Below are positions 16,516-23,844 of a stretch of 64,000 bases of DNA, in pieces. Source of the DNA: Verrucomicrobiia bacterium. Its GTDB lineage: Bacteria > Verrucomicrobiota > Verrucomicrobiia > Verrucomicrobiales > DEV007. How positions within the stretch are numbered: the stretch's first letter is position 1; every line of letters starts with the position of its first letter. The notes under the pieces were generated by a model, which searched no databases, was not told where the DNA came from, and was given only the letters and a program-made list of their open reading frames with translations. Location: the NCBI GenBank assembly GCA_020439995.1, contig JAGROY010000140.1, positions 1-64,000 of the forward strand, given 5' to 3'. The translations under genes were made by a program, and so were the position numbers.

Positions 16516-17838
16516 TTGAGGCTCTCATCCGCCCCGCCAGCATTGAACATCCATCCAGAAACTACCGTGAGCGAAATTCAGGACACCACCCAGGCAGGCC
16601 AAAGTCAGCCCTCAAACGTGCCGACCAAGAAGAAGCGTGTGAACGTTCGCACCCCGGACGTGATGGTAAAGGTGCAGGCGGAAGTCGAGCAGCACTACCG
16701 CAGCAACATTGTTGAGAAGCTGAGAGCTCGCGGGGTCATCACCATCGGCAATACAACCCTGCGTCTGGCGCAACAGTTTGGCTTTTGCTACGGCGTTGAA
16801 CGGGCCATCGATTTGGCTTACGCAGCGCGTCGTGTGTTCGAAGATCGGAACATCTACCTCATTGGAGAGATTATCCATAATCCTGAGGTCAACCGGCAAC
16901 TCAAAGAGATGAACATCAAGAATCTCATCGGCCCAGATCGCGATGCCTCTGTTGATGATCTGACGGAAGACGATGTAGTCATCGTGCCAGCCTTCGGAGC
17001 GATGACTGAGATGATGGACGCGATCAAGGAACGCGGCGTTACCATCATCGATACTACGTGTGGTGACGTCATGAGTGTGTGGCGTCGCGTGAAGAGCTAC
17101 GCAAAGGAAGGACTCACTTCGATCATTCACGGCAAGAGTGAACATGAGGAGACACTCGCAACATCATCGAGAGCAATCGGCGTGAGTGGCAGTGGTCACT
17201 ACCTTGTGATTTTGACCCTTGAGGACACCGATTACGTCTGTGAATACATCAGGAATGGCGGTGACAAATCAGATTTTTTAAAACGCTTCGAAGGAGCGTA
17301 TTCACCTGGCTTCGATCCTGACATTCACCTCGATCAACTGGGCGTTGCCAACCAGACAACGATGCTCAAATCGGAGACCGAAGAACTGCAGCGACGACTC
17401 GCTCAAGCCATCAAAGATCGCGATGGAGATGAGGTTGGTGAAAAAAAATTCAAATTTTTTGATACCATTTGCGGGGCTACTCAAGAGCGGCAGGACGCCC
17501 TGTTTGAGATGCTCCGCCACCCCATGGACATGCTCCTTGTAGTGGGTGGATACAACAGCTCAAACACCGGTCATCTGGTGGAGATTGGAGAGCGATCACT
17601 GCCATCGTTTTTCATTCGCACCGCCAGTTGTCTGGAGACGCTCGATCAGATCCTGCACTTCGATTTGCATTCGCAGGAAGAGAAGCGCAGCTACGTCGAG
17701 AAGTTCAAAAGCGAAGAGCATGTAACGATCGGCATCACTGCCGGAGCATCGTGCCCTAACAATCTGATAGAGGATACGATCGTGCGAGTGTTCGAGCTCA
17801 GAGGGATCTCGATGGAACAGATTCTCGGGAGCGAGTAA
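16516..17838 (+). CDS. ispH: 4-hydroxy-3-methylbut-2-enyl diphosphate reductase
   Basis: The last step of the MEP isoprenoid pathway, yielding IPP and DMAPP with a 4Fe-4S cluster. The three cluster cysteines lie in FGFCYGVERA, DTTCGDVMS and DTICGATQERQDA. The usual GASAPE box reads GASCPNNLIED. The 440-aa length is of the long type, with an N-terminal extension of about 85 residues before FGFCYG. Translation may begin at ATG 16516, or at GTG 16567, which would give MSEIQDTTQAG; neither has a strong ribosome site. It appears to be a single-gene unit. Confidence 0.93.
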   Translation: MRLSSAPPALNIHPETTVSEIQDTTQAGQSQPSNVPTKKKRVNVRTPDVMVKVQAEVEQHYRSNIVEKLRARGVITIGNTTLRLAQQFGFCYGVERAIDLAYAARRVFEDRNIYLIGEIIHNPEVNRQLKEMNIKNLIGPDRDASVDDLTEDDVVIVPAFGAMTEMMDAIKERGVTIIDTTCGDVMSVWRRVKSYAKEGLTSIIHGKSEHEETLATSSRAIGVSGSGHYLVILTLEDTDYVCEYIRNGGDKSDFLKRFEGAYSPGFDPDIHLDQLGVANQTTMLKSETEELQRRLAQAIKDRDGDEVGEKKFKFFDTICGATQERQDALFEMLRHPMDMLLVVGGYNSSNTGHLVEIGERSLPSFFIRTASCLETLDQILHFDLHSQEEKRSYVEKFKSEEHVTIGITAGASCPNNLIEDTIVRVFELRGISMEQILGSE

Positions 17839-18856
17839 GCCCTTTATTTATAGAGGTTTGATCATTTCGCTTTTGTTAATCACTGCGGTGGAGGTGGTTA
17901 TTTTGTGGCAGTGTAAGTTTTTAAGTGAAGCTTGAGCGCAGTGCGGATGTCAGGGCTCTCAGTGAATGTTCCAGGGAGACTAACATTGTGACACAGCTTG
18001 CGCAGACGATCTGCTGTAGTAGGGCTCGTGGTCGATTGGCTGGCAGCTGTGGGCAGTTCAGAGCAGGGCCTGAAAGGTCGATGTTTAGACTGATCGAGGC
18101 CGGGTGGATAACCGTTGCGGCTGGCCGTTGCGGTGCATGTTTTTGACTAGCCGATGATGCCGGATTTCGACGGATGTCATCGTCTCCAAAACGAATCGAA
18201 CGGTGCTCATCAACAGTGCGATCACACTGCATCGTTTGCTCTCCATCGATGCCCGAGCAAAGAGAACCTGCTCGCAAAAGCTTGCAAATGGTGATAGAAT
18301 TTGCGTCTCTTAAATGAGCGATTCGCCAATGTGAGGATTAAGCCAACCGCACCGGTGCATCGACTCCCCAAATCAACTCAACAATCAATGCAATCGAACC
18401 GCACACCAGCTGACTGTCCAGACAATGAAAGTCTGAATGCACTGAACGCGTTAATTTTAAAAATCGAGCACAGCCTTCATCACTCGATCCCGATACATTT
18501 GCTTTTGTAAAACTTTGTATTTGTTAATGATTCGACTTGACGCTAGCGATCGGTGAGAGTTAAGCATTCGCAAATTTGATCGGCACCTTGCCTCTGAAAA
18601 ATTTTATTCAACCAATGAAGAGCCGCAGTGCAGCACACTCTCCGTTGAAGAATGAACGAACAAGCCACTCGCAACGTAAGCCTGGATCGACCACGAAACG
18701 TCCAACGCATCTGACGTTCAGTCGAAGGAGTTTTCCGACCACTTGTTGATCCAATCCAGCCTCTCACTCCAGCGACACCTTTCAAGATTTCAGGAGGCAG
18801 TAATCGAACTGTTCTTCAGAAAACCAAAACGCCGGCCTCTCTACGAAGGAGGCGCG
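17839..18856. other. Roughly 1-kb stretch without a recognisable gene
   Basis: No open frame here resembles a protein. A weak hairpin just after ispH (17841-17856) may terminate it. Further small hairpins are at 18152-18182 (6-bp outer stem) and 18254-18274 (6-bp stem, 9-nt loop). The second half (18300-18800) is richer in A/T and could hold the promoter and a long leader for the histone H1-like gene. I could not fit tmRNA, RNase P RNA or SRP RNA to it. An unrecognised small RNA is possible. Confidence 0.5.
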
Positions 18857-19147
18857 GTGAAGCAAAACCAAAAGAAAGCCGTGAAGAAGAAAGCCACCAA
18901 AAAAGCAGCTGCAAAGAAGGCCCCGGCCAAGAAAGCAGCATCGAAGAAAGTAGCAGCCAAGAAGGCCGCCAAGAAAGTAGCTAAGAAAGCTACGAAGAAG
19001 GCAGCCACCAAGAAGGCAGCTACGAAGAAAGCTGCTACCAAAAAAGTAGCGAAGAAGGCAGCTAAGAAGAAGGCAGCCGCTCCAAAAAAAGCCGTCAAAA
19101 AGGCAGCCAAGAAAAAGGCAGCCAAGAAAACGGCCAAGAAGAAGTAG
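18857..19147 (+). CDS. Histone H1-like Lys/Ala-rich nucleoid protein
   Basis: The product is 96 aa, almost entirely Lys and Ala in AAKK/ATKKAA repeats with a few Pro, Thr and Val. It resembles the C-terminal tail of eukaryotic histone H1 and bacterial Hc1/AlgP-like proteins, so it should bind DNA non-specifically. I chose the GTG at 18857 because a strong ribosome site (gaaggagg, 18845-18852) lies just before it. The frame is open 38 codons further upstream, to 18743, with unrelated composition. The stop is followed by a strong terminator. Confidence 0.82.
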   Translation: MKQNQKKAVKKKATKKAAAKKAPAKKAASKKVAAKKAAKKVAKKATKKAATKKAATKKAATKKVAKKAAKKKAAAPKKAVKKAAKKKAAKKTAKKK

Positions 19148-19183
19148 TCAGCTTCTGATTACAGATTCAATCTTAACAAAAAG

Positions 19184-19214
19184 CCCGGAAGGTTGCGGCC
19201 TTCCGGGTTTTTTT
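19184..19214 (+). terminator. Intrinsic terminator of the histone H1-like gene
   Basis: A perfect 9-bp GC-rich stem (19184-19192 with 19199-19207), a 6-nt loop (ttgcgg) and a run of seven T. It lies 37 nt after the stop codon. Confidence 0.92.
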
Positions 19215-19342
19215 GCGATCGGATAGGAGATGAATCGAGACGAGGCATGTTGTTGCAGGCTTGTGAATGTTCTCACTCTCCCGACAAAAAGGGTTGCAGA
19301 GATCCCGCATCTCGCCAACAATTCCTGAGTTCCAGAGATTAA

Positions 19343-19414
19343 GCGCGGTTAGCTCAGGGGTAGAGCATCACCTTGACATGGTGGGGGTCATAGGTTCAAA
19401 TCCTATACCGCGCA
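19343..19414 (+). tRNA. tRNA-Val (GAC anticodon)
   Basis: A complete cloverleaf: 7-bp acceptor stem (19343-19349 with 19407-19413) plus discriminator A; D stem 19352-19355 with 19363-19366; anticodon stem 19368-19372 with 19380-19384; anticodon loop TTGACAT with GAC at 19375-19377; T stem 19390-19394 with 19402-19406 around loop TTCAAAT. CCA is not encoded. Decayed defence genes begin about 180 bp downstream, which fits a tRNA-adjacent island site. Confidence 0.96.
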
Positions 19415-19593
19415 TTCTTTATCAAAGAGTTGTGAATTTTGAAGGGGGCTGAGGTATGCTGGGGTGTATACTTTAGGGTGTTTTGGAAGCTTCACGGTAT
19501 CCGCGCAAGTAGTTCTCGTTGGCAGCAAGGTCAGCGGCCTTCTTCTTTCCGTGGAGTTGGACGCAATCCAAGTAGAGCTTCTCTTGGCTACGG
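19415..19593. other. Spacer between tRNA-Val and the defence remnants
   Basis: No gene is recognised. A minus-strand frame reading LYLDCVQLHGKKKAADLA and ending near 19473 looks protein-like, but I cannot place it in a family. It may be a scrap of another mobile gene. No clear direct repeat of the tRNA 3' end was found in the next 1.5 kb. Confidence 0.35.
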
Positions 19594-20080
19594 TTGCTTG
19601 CCGAATCTGAAGTCGTCCCTCCAAAGCAGCTTGCCGACCTTTCCGGCGAAGCCAACCAACTCGTCGCGATACTCACAACCATCGTGTGGCACTGGGACGA
19701 AGTCTGCGCTCTGAATCAACACATCGTTCGAGTCGTTCCACTCTACGCCGACAAGGGGGAACTTTACTGGGCGTTGATGACAGTCACCGCCCACCTCGAA
19801 GATCAAGCTCACGGAATCATTGGGATGGTTCACATCACCAAGACAGACCTTGGGGCGATCAACATTCCGGCGCCCTCACCGCCGAACAAACCGCCATCGC
19901 TGCCTTCCTCGACCGGGAGACGGCGAAGACCGATGGGCTGGTGGCGGAGCGGCGGCTGATGGAACTGCTGAAAGAAAACGGCAGGCCGTCACCTCCCACG
20001 CCGTCACCGAAGGCCTCAACCCCGACGCCTCCATGAAGCCTTCCGGTATCGAATGGCTCGGCCGCGTGCCGGAGAAAGCT
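19594..20080 (+). pseudogene. hsdS: Type I restriction specificity subunit remnant (hsdS)
   Basis: Three reading frames together spell the C-terminal half of an HsdS protein. Frame one gives LNQHIVRVVPL, then [20 protein letters not shown], the end of the second target-recognition domain. Frame two gives [26 protein letters not shown], the conserved helix region. Frame three gives [16 protein letters not shown] and [13 protein letters not shown], the C-terminal conserved tail. Frameshifts lie near 19875 and at the A-run 19971-19979, where AAAGAAAACGG replaces an expected AAAGAAAAACGG. The N-terminal half is missing, so it cannot be functional. No intact hsdM is in the window. Confidence 0.85.
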
Positions 20081-20191
20081 GAGACGGCGCTGAATGACGC
20101 ACGAACGCTGATGGGCGGTGAAGATGGGCTGCTAACCCGGCTCGACAGCAGCCTTGCAACGATGAAGAGATTGGGAAATGAGAACAATTAA
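20078..20191 (+). pseudogene. Short C-terminal tail of an unidentified protein, possibly PtuA-like ATPase
   Basis: Directly after the HsdS tail (WLGRVPE) the frame continues with [20 protein letters not shown] and [14 protein letters not shown] and stops at 20191. It overlaps the ATG of the HNH gene by 14 nt. These residues are not HsdS-like. The overlap is what one expects between an upstream ATPase gene and its HNH partner in Septu-type or retron-linked pairs. The sequence is too short to confirm that identity, so this is an inference from position. Confidence 0.45.
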
Positions 20192-20640
20192 AAAGCAGAA
20201 GGCACCCGCAGAGTTGGATGCTTGGAGGGAGCATCGGCGGATGAAGGATAATCCCGCTCTCAATCCATTTGAATATGGTGCGATGCGGAGGTCGAAAGAG
20301 GTTCTCGCGGCGGTCGAAGATGGCTTGTTGGTCGAGCAGGGCGGCATCTGCGCCTATACGGGGCGAAGGATCACCCGCCGTGACTCTTTCGGTTACCAAG
20401 CAAGGTTCCACATCGAGCATCTGAAGCCTCAGAAACATTTCAAGCAGGGTGAGGATACTGATTACGAGAATTTGACGGAGTACGGAGCTGTGAAGAAGGG
20501 CCATTCACTACAGGATCTCCGTCGTCTCAGTCTGGAACTGGAAGCAGAAGAGCGTGCCTTAGATGATGGCGAGGATGTGACTCTGGATCCGTTCTGTTTT
20601 GCCATTCGTCAGGCTGTCGAGCAGCGGATAATGAGGAATG
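20178..20640 (+). pseudogene. PtuB-like HNH nuclease (TIGR02646 type), probably decayed
   Basis: It begins [16 protein letters not shown], followed by LLVEQGGICAYTGRRIT, FHIEHLKPQKHF and DYENL, the order found in PtuB/TIGR02646 HNH proteins of Septu and retron defence systems. Two signs of decay are visible. CAYT replaces the usual CAYC, and the NLxxAC...YGA..KG stretch is collapsed to YENLTEYGAVKKG, losing about a dozen residues and a conserved Cys. The C-terminal ERALDD...LDPFCFAIRQAVEQRI part is recognisable. Downstream the frame runs into hsdR-derived sequence and ends at 20771. Confidence 0.7.
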
Positions 20641-20659
20641 GTATCGAGATGCTCGGCCT

Positions 20660-20932
20660 GAAGAGACCGCTCAAGCTGGCGGCGTACAAGCCGGCGCTAG
20701 GCTTACCAATGAGAACAGCATCGACATCGTCCTTTTCCTCAACGGCATTCCGGTGGCAACGGGGGAGCTGAAGACCGACTTCACGCGGAGCATCGGCGAC
20801 GCGAATAACCAGTATCGGTTTGACCGGCAGCTGACTTTTCCCAGCGGTGCGCTGGTGCATTTCGCTGTGAGCAAAGGCGAAGTGTGGGTGGTGACAGGAC
20901 CTTCAGGCGAAAACACGGTGCTCCTGCCCTGA
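20660..20932 (+). pseudogene. hsdR: Type I restriction endonuclease subunit fragment (hsdR)
   Basis: The piece AAYKPALG (one frame) and, after a shift near 20700, NENSIDIVLFLNGIPVATGELKT followed by NNQYRFDRQ, GALVHFAVSKGEVWVVT and TVLLP matches the N-terminal nuclease region of HsdR. NSIDIVLF-NGIPVATxELK is the PD-(D/E)xK core of these enzymes. A TGA stops it at 20932 where the usual FLPFN would follow. The motor domains are absent, so it is a remnant, presumably from the same type I locus as the hsdS piece. Confidence 0.82.
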
Positions 20933-21027
20933 ATTTGGTAACGGAGGTGTCAGTAGTGCTACATTTCGCATTTACACCATGATTATAGATACTATATTTA
21001 CCATAATAAATGTAATGTGGTATCTGC

Positions 21028-22938
21028 ATGATTTGTCGCTTTCCAACGTCCATAGTATCAGGAGTATGTAGTGCTCTAGGCGTCTGTACTCTCCCATTTG
21101 CCAGCTTTGGAGCTGATCCATTGGTGGAGTATTCGATTGGGAACCCTTCGGCAGAGGAGCAGTACATTGTCGAGCTGGTCAACCGGACGAGAATGAATCC
21201 GGCGAACGAGGGGAAGATTTTGAGGGCATCTACGGATCCTGATCTTTTGACGGCGTATTCGACGCGGAATGTTGATCTTGCGATGTTTGAGGCGGAAATG
21301 GCAGCATTTTCGCCGGTTCCACCGCTGGCAGTGAACGGGAGACTGAGTGAGGGAAGTCTGGCGCACACGACTGATATGTTGAATAATGCCTTTCAGGGGC
21401 ATGCGGGATCGGATGGTTCCAGTGCGGGCGATCGCATTTCGAGGGCGGGTTATAACTGGGGACGTTGGAGTGAAAACGTGTATTCCTACGCGCTATCGCC
21501 GTTGCACCTGCATGCTGGCTTCGTTGTGGACTGGGGCGTAGGGCCGGGAGGGATGCAGGATCCTCGCGCACACCGTGTGGGTATCATGGGGCCAGAAGTC
21601 CGAGAAATTGGGATCAGCAGGCTGGTGGGTACCAACGGTGATGTTGGTCCGGAGATCGTGGAGCAGGTGCTGGCTACTGAGCAGGGGAGTTCAACGTTTA
21701 TTACGGGCGTCGCCTACTACGATACGAACGGCGACGGTGAATACAGCATCGGTGAGGGAATCGGAGGGGCCAGGGTGACGTCGTCGGTGTCTGGGCACTT
21801 TTCTGTAACTCCGGATGCTGGTGGGTATGCGCTGCCAGTCGCGGAGGCTGGGCGCAGTTTGGTTCGTTTTGAAGTCGAAGACCGGACGCTGGCCGAGGTC
21901 AGTGCGGTAGCCAGTGTGACTGAGAATATCAAAGTCGATGCCCGATTGGACTACGTGCCGCCGGCGATCACTGGCCCAGAGGTTGCTTCTCTCAACCAGC
22001 CGAACATCTATGCGTTCACTAAGGTGGTGGGTGCCGATGAGTATGATGTCAAGATTTCGGGAATGGACTCATCTGCATGGAGCGAGGGGGCCGAGAGCGG
22101 AACGCTGGGGCGCATTCTTGATGGAACGACCAGTGACTACAGCCTGTCATCGACTACTTATGCGAGCAGTGGCAGCCGATCGTTTTACCTGACGTTTCCG
22201 GCCGAATTTGAGGATCAGTCGTTTGAACTGGACCGTGAGTTGCTAATCTCGAGTGCCAGCAAGTTCGAGTTTGATTGCCGGTTCCGCTGGGTGACCGAGC
22301 GGACGAAACTGTATGCGGAAATTTCGACTGATGAAGGTGCCTCATGGACAGCGTTCTGGGAGCGTGCAGGCACCGGAACGAGTGGGGATACCGCATTCTC
22401 CCACTATGCTCTGCCCCTCAGTGACTACGCGGGAACGAGTGCGCGCTTCCGTTTCCGTTTCAGGCACCACAATAACGCTTACATTGGTACGGAGAACTAT
22501 CTGGGTGTTTATCTGGACAATGTGACCGTATCGCAGAGCACAGAGATTACGGCCGCAACACTGACCACCATTGCTGGTTCTGCTGAGGGTTTCGCTCTCC
22601 AGCCGGAGAAGGCTGGCACTTACCGCATGACGGTGCGGCCTAGAGTTCCCGCGCCACTCCCCTGGGGAGATTCGGCCGTTATCGAGGCCCGTTCGCTACC
22701 GACTGTCGTCATCGAGGAGACGAAACCGCAGGGCAACGATGTTACGGTGACCTTTCTGGTTGAGAATGGACTGTTTTCAACGATGGCGCTGGAGGGCTCG
22801 TCCCGTGCTGATCGAGGATGGAGCAAAGATCCCACGGCCACTCTGACCAGCCTCGGGGGTGGACGCTATCGTTTCCAGACTACCAATTCTACAAAAGGCA
22901 TCCACCAGTTCTACCGTGTGACGGGAACGGTCGACTGA
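21028..22938 (+). CDS. Secreted CAP-domain (SCP/PR1-like) protein
   Basis: The product is 636 aa with a signal peptide. Residues about 40-215 form a CAP domain: EEQYIVELVNRTRMNPANEG, then SLAHTTDMLNNAFQGHAG (His of the family cavity), GRWSENVYSY, and a later DPRAHRVGIM. Next comes a Ca-binding-like segment (YYDTNGDGEYSIGEGIGG) with a carboxypeptidase-regulatory-like fold. A jellyroll-like beta domain follows (RSFYLTFPAEFEDQSFELDR to GVYLDNVTV), and the C-terminal module ends in HQFYRVTG, as in other exported proteins of this genome. It is extracellular and its function is unknown. Confidence 0.82.
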   Translation: MICRFPTSIVSGVCSALGVCTLPFASFGADPLVEYSIGNPSAEEQYIVELVNRTRMNPANEGKILRASTDPDLLTAYSTRNVDLAMFEAEMAAFSPVPPLAVNGRLSEGSLAHTTDMLNNAFQGHAGSDGSSAGDRISRAGYNWGRWSENVYSYALSPLHLHAGFVVDWGVGPGGMQDPRAHRVGIMGPEVREIGISRLVGTNGDVGPEIVEQVLATEQGSSTFITGVAYYDTNGDGEYSIGEGIGGARVTSSVSGHFSVTPDAGGYALPVAEAGRSLVRFEVEDRTLAEVSAVASVTENIKVDARLDYVPPAITGPEVASLNQPNIYAFTKVVGADEYDVKISGMDSSAWSEGAESGTLGRILDGTTSDYSLSSTTYASSGSRSFYLTFPAEFEDQSFELDRELLISSASKFEFDCRFRWVTERTKLYAEISTDEGASWTAFWERAGTGTSGDTAFSHYALPLSDYAGTSARFRFRFRHHNNAYIGTENYLGVYLDNVTVSQSTEITAATLTTIAGSAEGFALQPEKAGTYRMTVRPRVPAPLPWGDSAVIEARSLPTVVIEETKPQGNDVTVTFLVENGLFSTMALEGSSRADRGWSKDPTATLTSLGGGRYRFQTTNSTKGIHQFYRVTGTVD

Positions 22939-22974
22939 TTTTTATCGAACGATTGGTTTGTATTTTCTGGAGCT

Positions 22975-23001
22975 CCCGGACACAGCTACTGTGTGTCCGG
23001 G
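22975..23001 (+). promoter_or_regulatory. Hairpin covering the methyltransferase start codon
   Basis: A perfect 10-bp stem (22975-22984 with 22992-23001) closes a 7-nt loop. The GTG at 22993, the only plausible start of the next gene, lies in the 3' arm. There is no T-run after it. It could end the CAP-domain transcript or limit translation of the methyltransferase gene. Confidence 0.5.
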
Positions 23002-23832
23002 CAATCCAGGAACTATTACGATGCCTTCGATGCGGTATATCGCGAGAGCTGGGGGCCTTTTCTCCACCACGGCTGGTTTGACGGTGGACACGGAACCAGG
23101 CGTCCTGCAGTGGCGTTGCAGCGGTATCAAGATGAGATCGTTGCCAGGCTCAGGCTGGTAGAAGGGGGGCAGCAAGCTCTTTGTGACGTTGGCTGTGGCT
23201 ACGGTGCCTTCGCCGCAGAGCTGGTCAGGCGGAACCTCGTAGCGGAGGCAGTAGCGATCACTGATTCGCGCGCGCAAGTGGACCACGCCCGGCGCATCCT
23301 TCCCAGGCTTGAGGGGTTCCGTATGGAGGAGAGTGACTGGCTGGACAACCAGCTGCCCGCTCACTCATATGACCGAGTGATCGCCATCGAGAGCCTCTAC
23401 CACTTTGAAGGTGCCGACAAAGCGACCGCCATAGCCGAAATTTCCCGTGTGCTTTCGCAGGGCGGTCTGGCGGCGGTGGCGTTGTGGCTGCGGCGGGACC
23501 GTTCGTTTTTGTCGTCCGCAGTTGATCGGGGAATGTCTGTGTGGGGTGGGCGGTTCGGATCACTGGCCACCGGGGCCGACTATTGCCAGTGGTTCGCTGA
23601 GCACGATCTCGATGTGGCAGTCTTCGATGACGTGACACGCTTTGTGATGCCCACCATTCCAAGTCTGCTCTTCAGCGTGCTTTCGGCGCTGTGGACGGAG
23701 CCGGCTGCATTTTCCCGAATATCCCGATCACCCGTATCCGCTATCCGTGCGGGGGTGGCGCTGGCATTTACCTGGCTTGGGTATTCGTCCGGTCACTTGC
23801 GCTACGCGATTGTTGAGCTGAGGAAGCGGTAG
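22993..23832 (+). CDS. Class I SAM-dependent methyltransferase
   Basis: The product is 279 aa with a Rossmann-fold methyltransferase core. Motif I is LCDVGCGYGAFAAEL (SAM-binding), followed by a motif resembling VAITDSRAQVDHAR, and a central YDRVIAIESLYHF. The N-terminal YYDAFDAVYRESWGPFLHHG resembles the region seen in tocopherol, glycine/sarcosine and related small-molecule methyltransferases, so a lipid or small-molecule acceptor is likely but not assigned. The start is GTG inside a hairpin; no better upstream start is in frame. It is convergent with the next gene, 12 nt away. Confidence 0.83.
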   Translation: MSGQSRNYYDAFDAVYRESWGPFLHHGWFDGGHGTRRPAVALQRYQDEIVARLRLVEGGQQALCDVGCGYGAFAAELVRRNLVAEAVAITDSRAQVDHARRILPRLEGFRMEESDWLDNQLPAHSYDRVIAIESLYHFEGADKATAIAEISRVLSQGGLAAVALWLRRDRSFLSSAVDRGMSVWGGRFGSLATGADYCQWFAEHDLDVAVFDDVTRFVMPTIPSLLFSVLSALWTEPAAFSRISRSPVSAIRAGVALAFTWLGYSSGHLRYAIVELRKR

Positions 23833-23844
23833 AAGCCTGCGCCA

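Noticed and set aside
17925-18146. Short frames in the 1-kb gap as genes
   Set aside because: They lack ribosome sites, sensible composition and any familiar motif; Cys/Arg-rich text is typical of chance frames.
18841-19137. Minus-strand frame rich in Ala/Phe (AAFFLAAF repeats)
   Set aside because: It is the mirror of the Lys/Ala-rich gene; the plus strand has the ribosome site and terminator.
19588-19833. Minus-strand frame with protein-like text ([16 protein letters not shown])
   Set aside because: The plus strand in the same place spells HsdS motifs ([23 protein letters not shown]), so this is its antisense shadow.
20985-21025. AGATAC / GTATCT inverted repeat before the CAP-domain gene
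   Set aside because: Arms are only 6 bp, far apart and in AT-rich sequence, so chance is likely.
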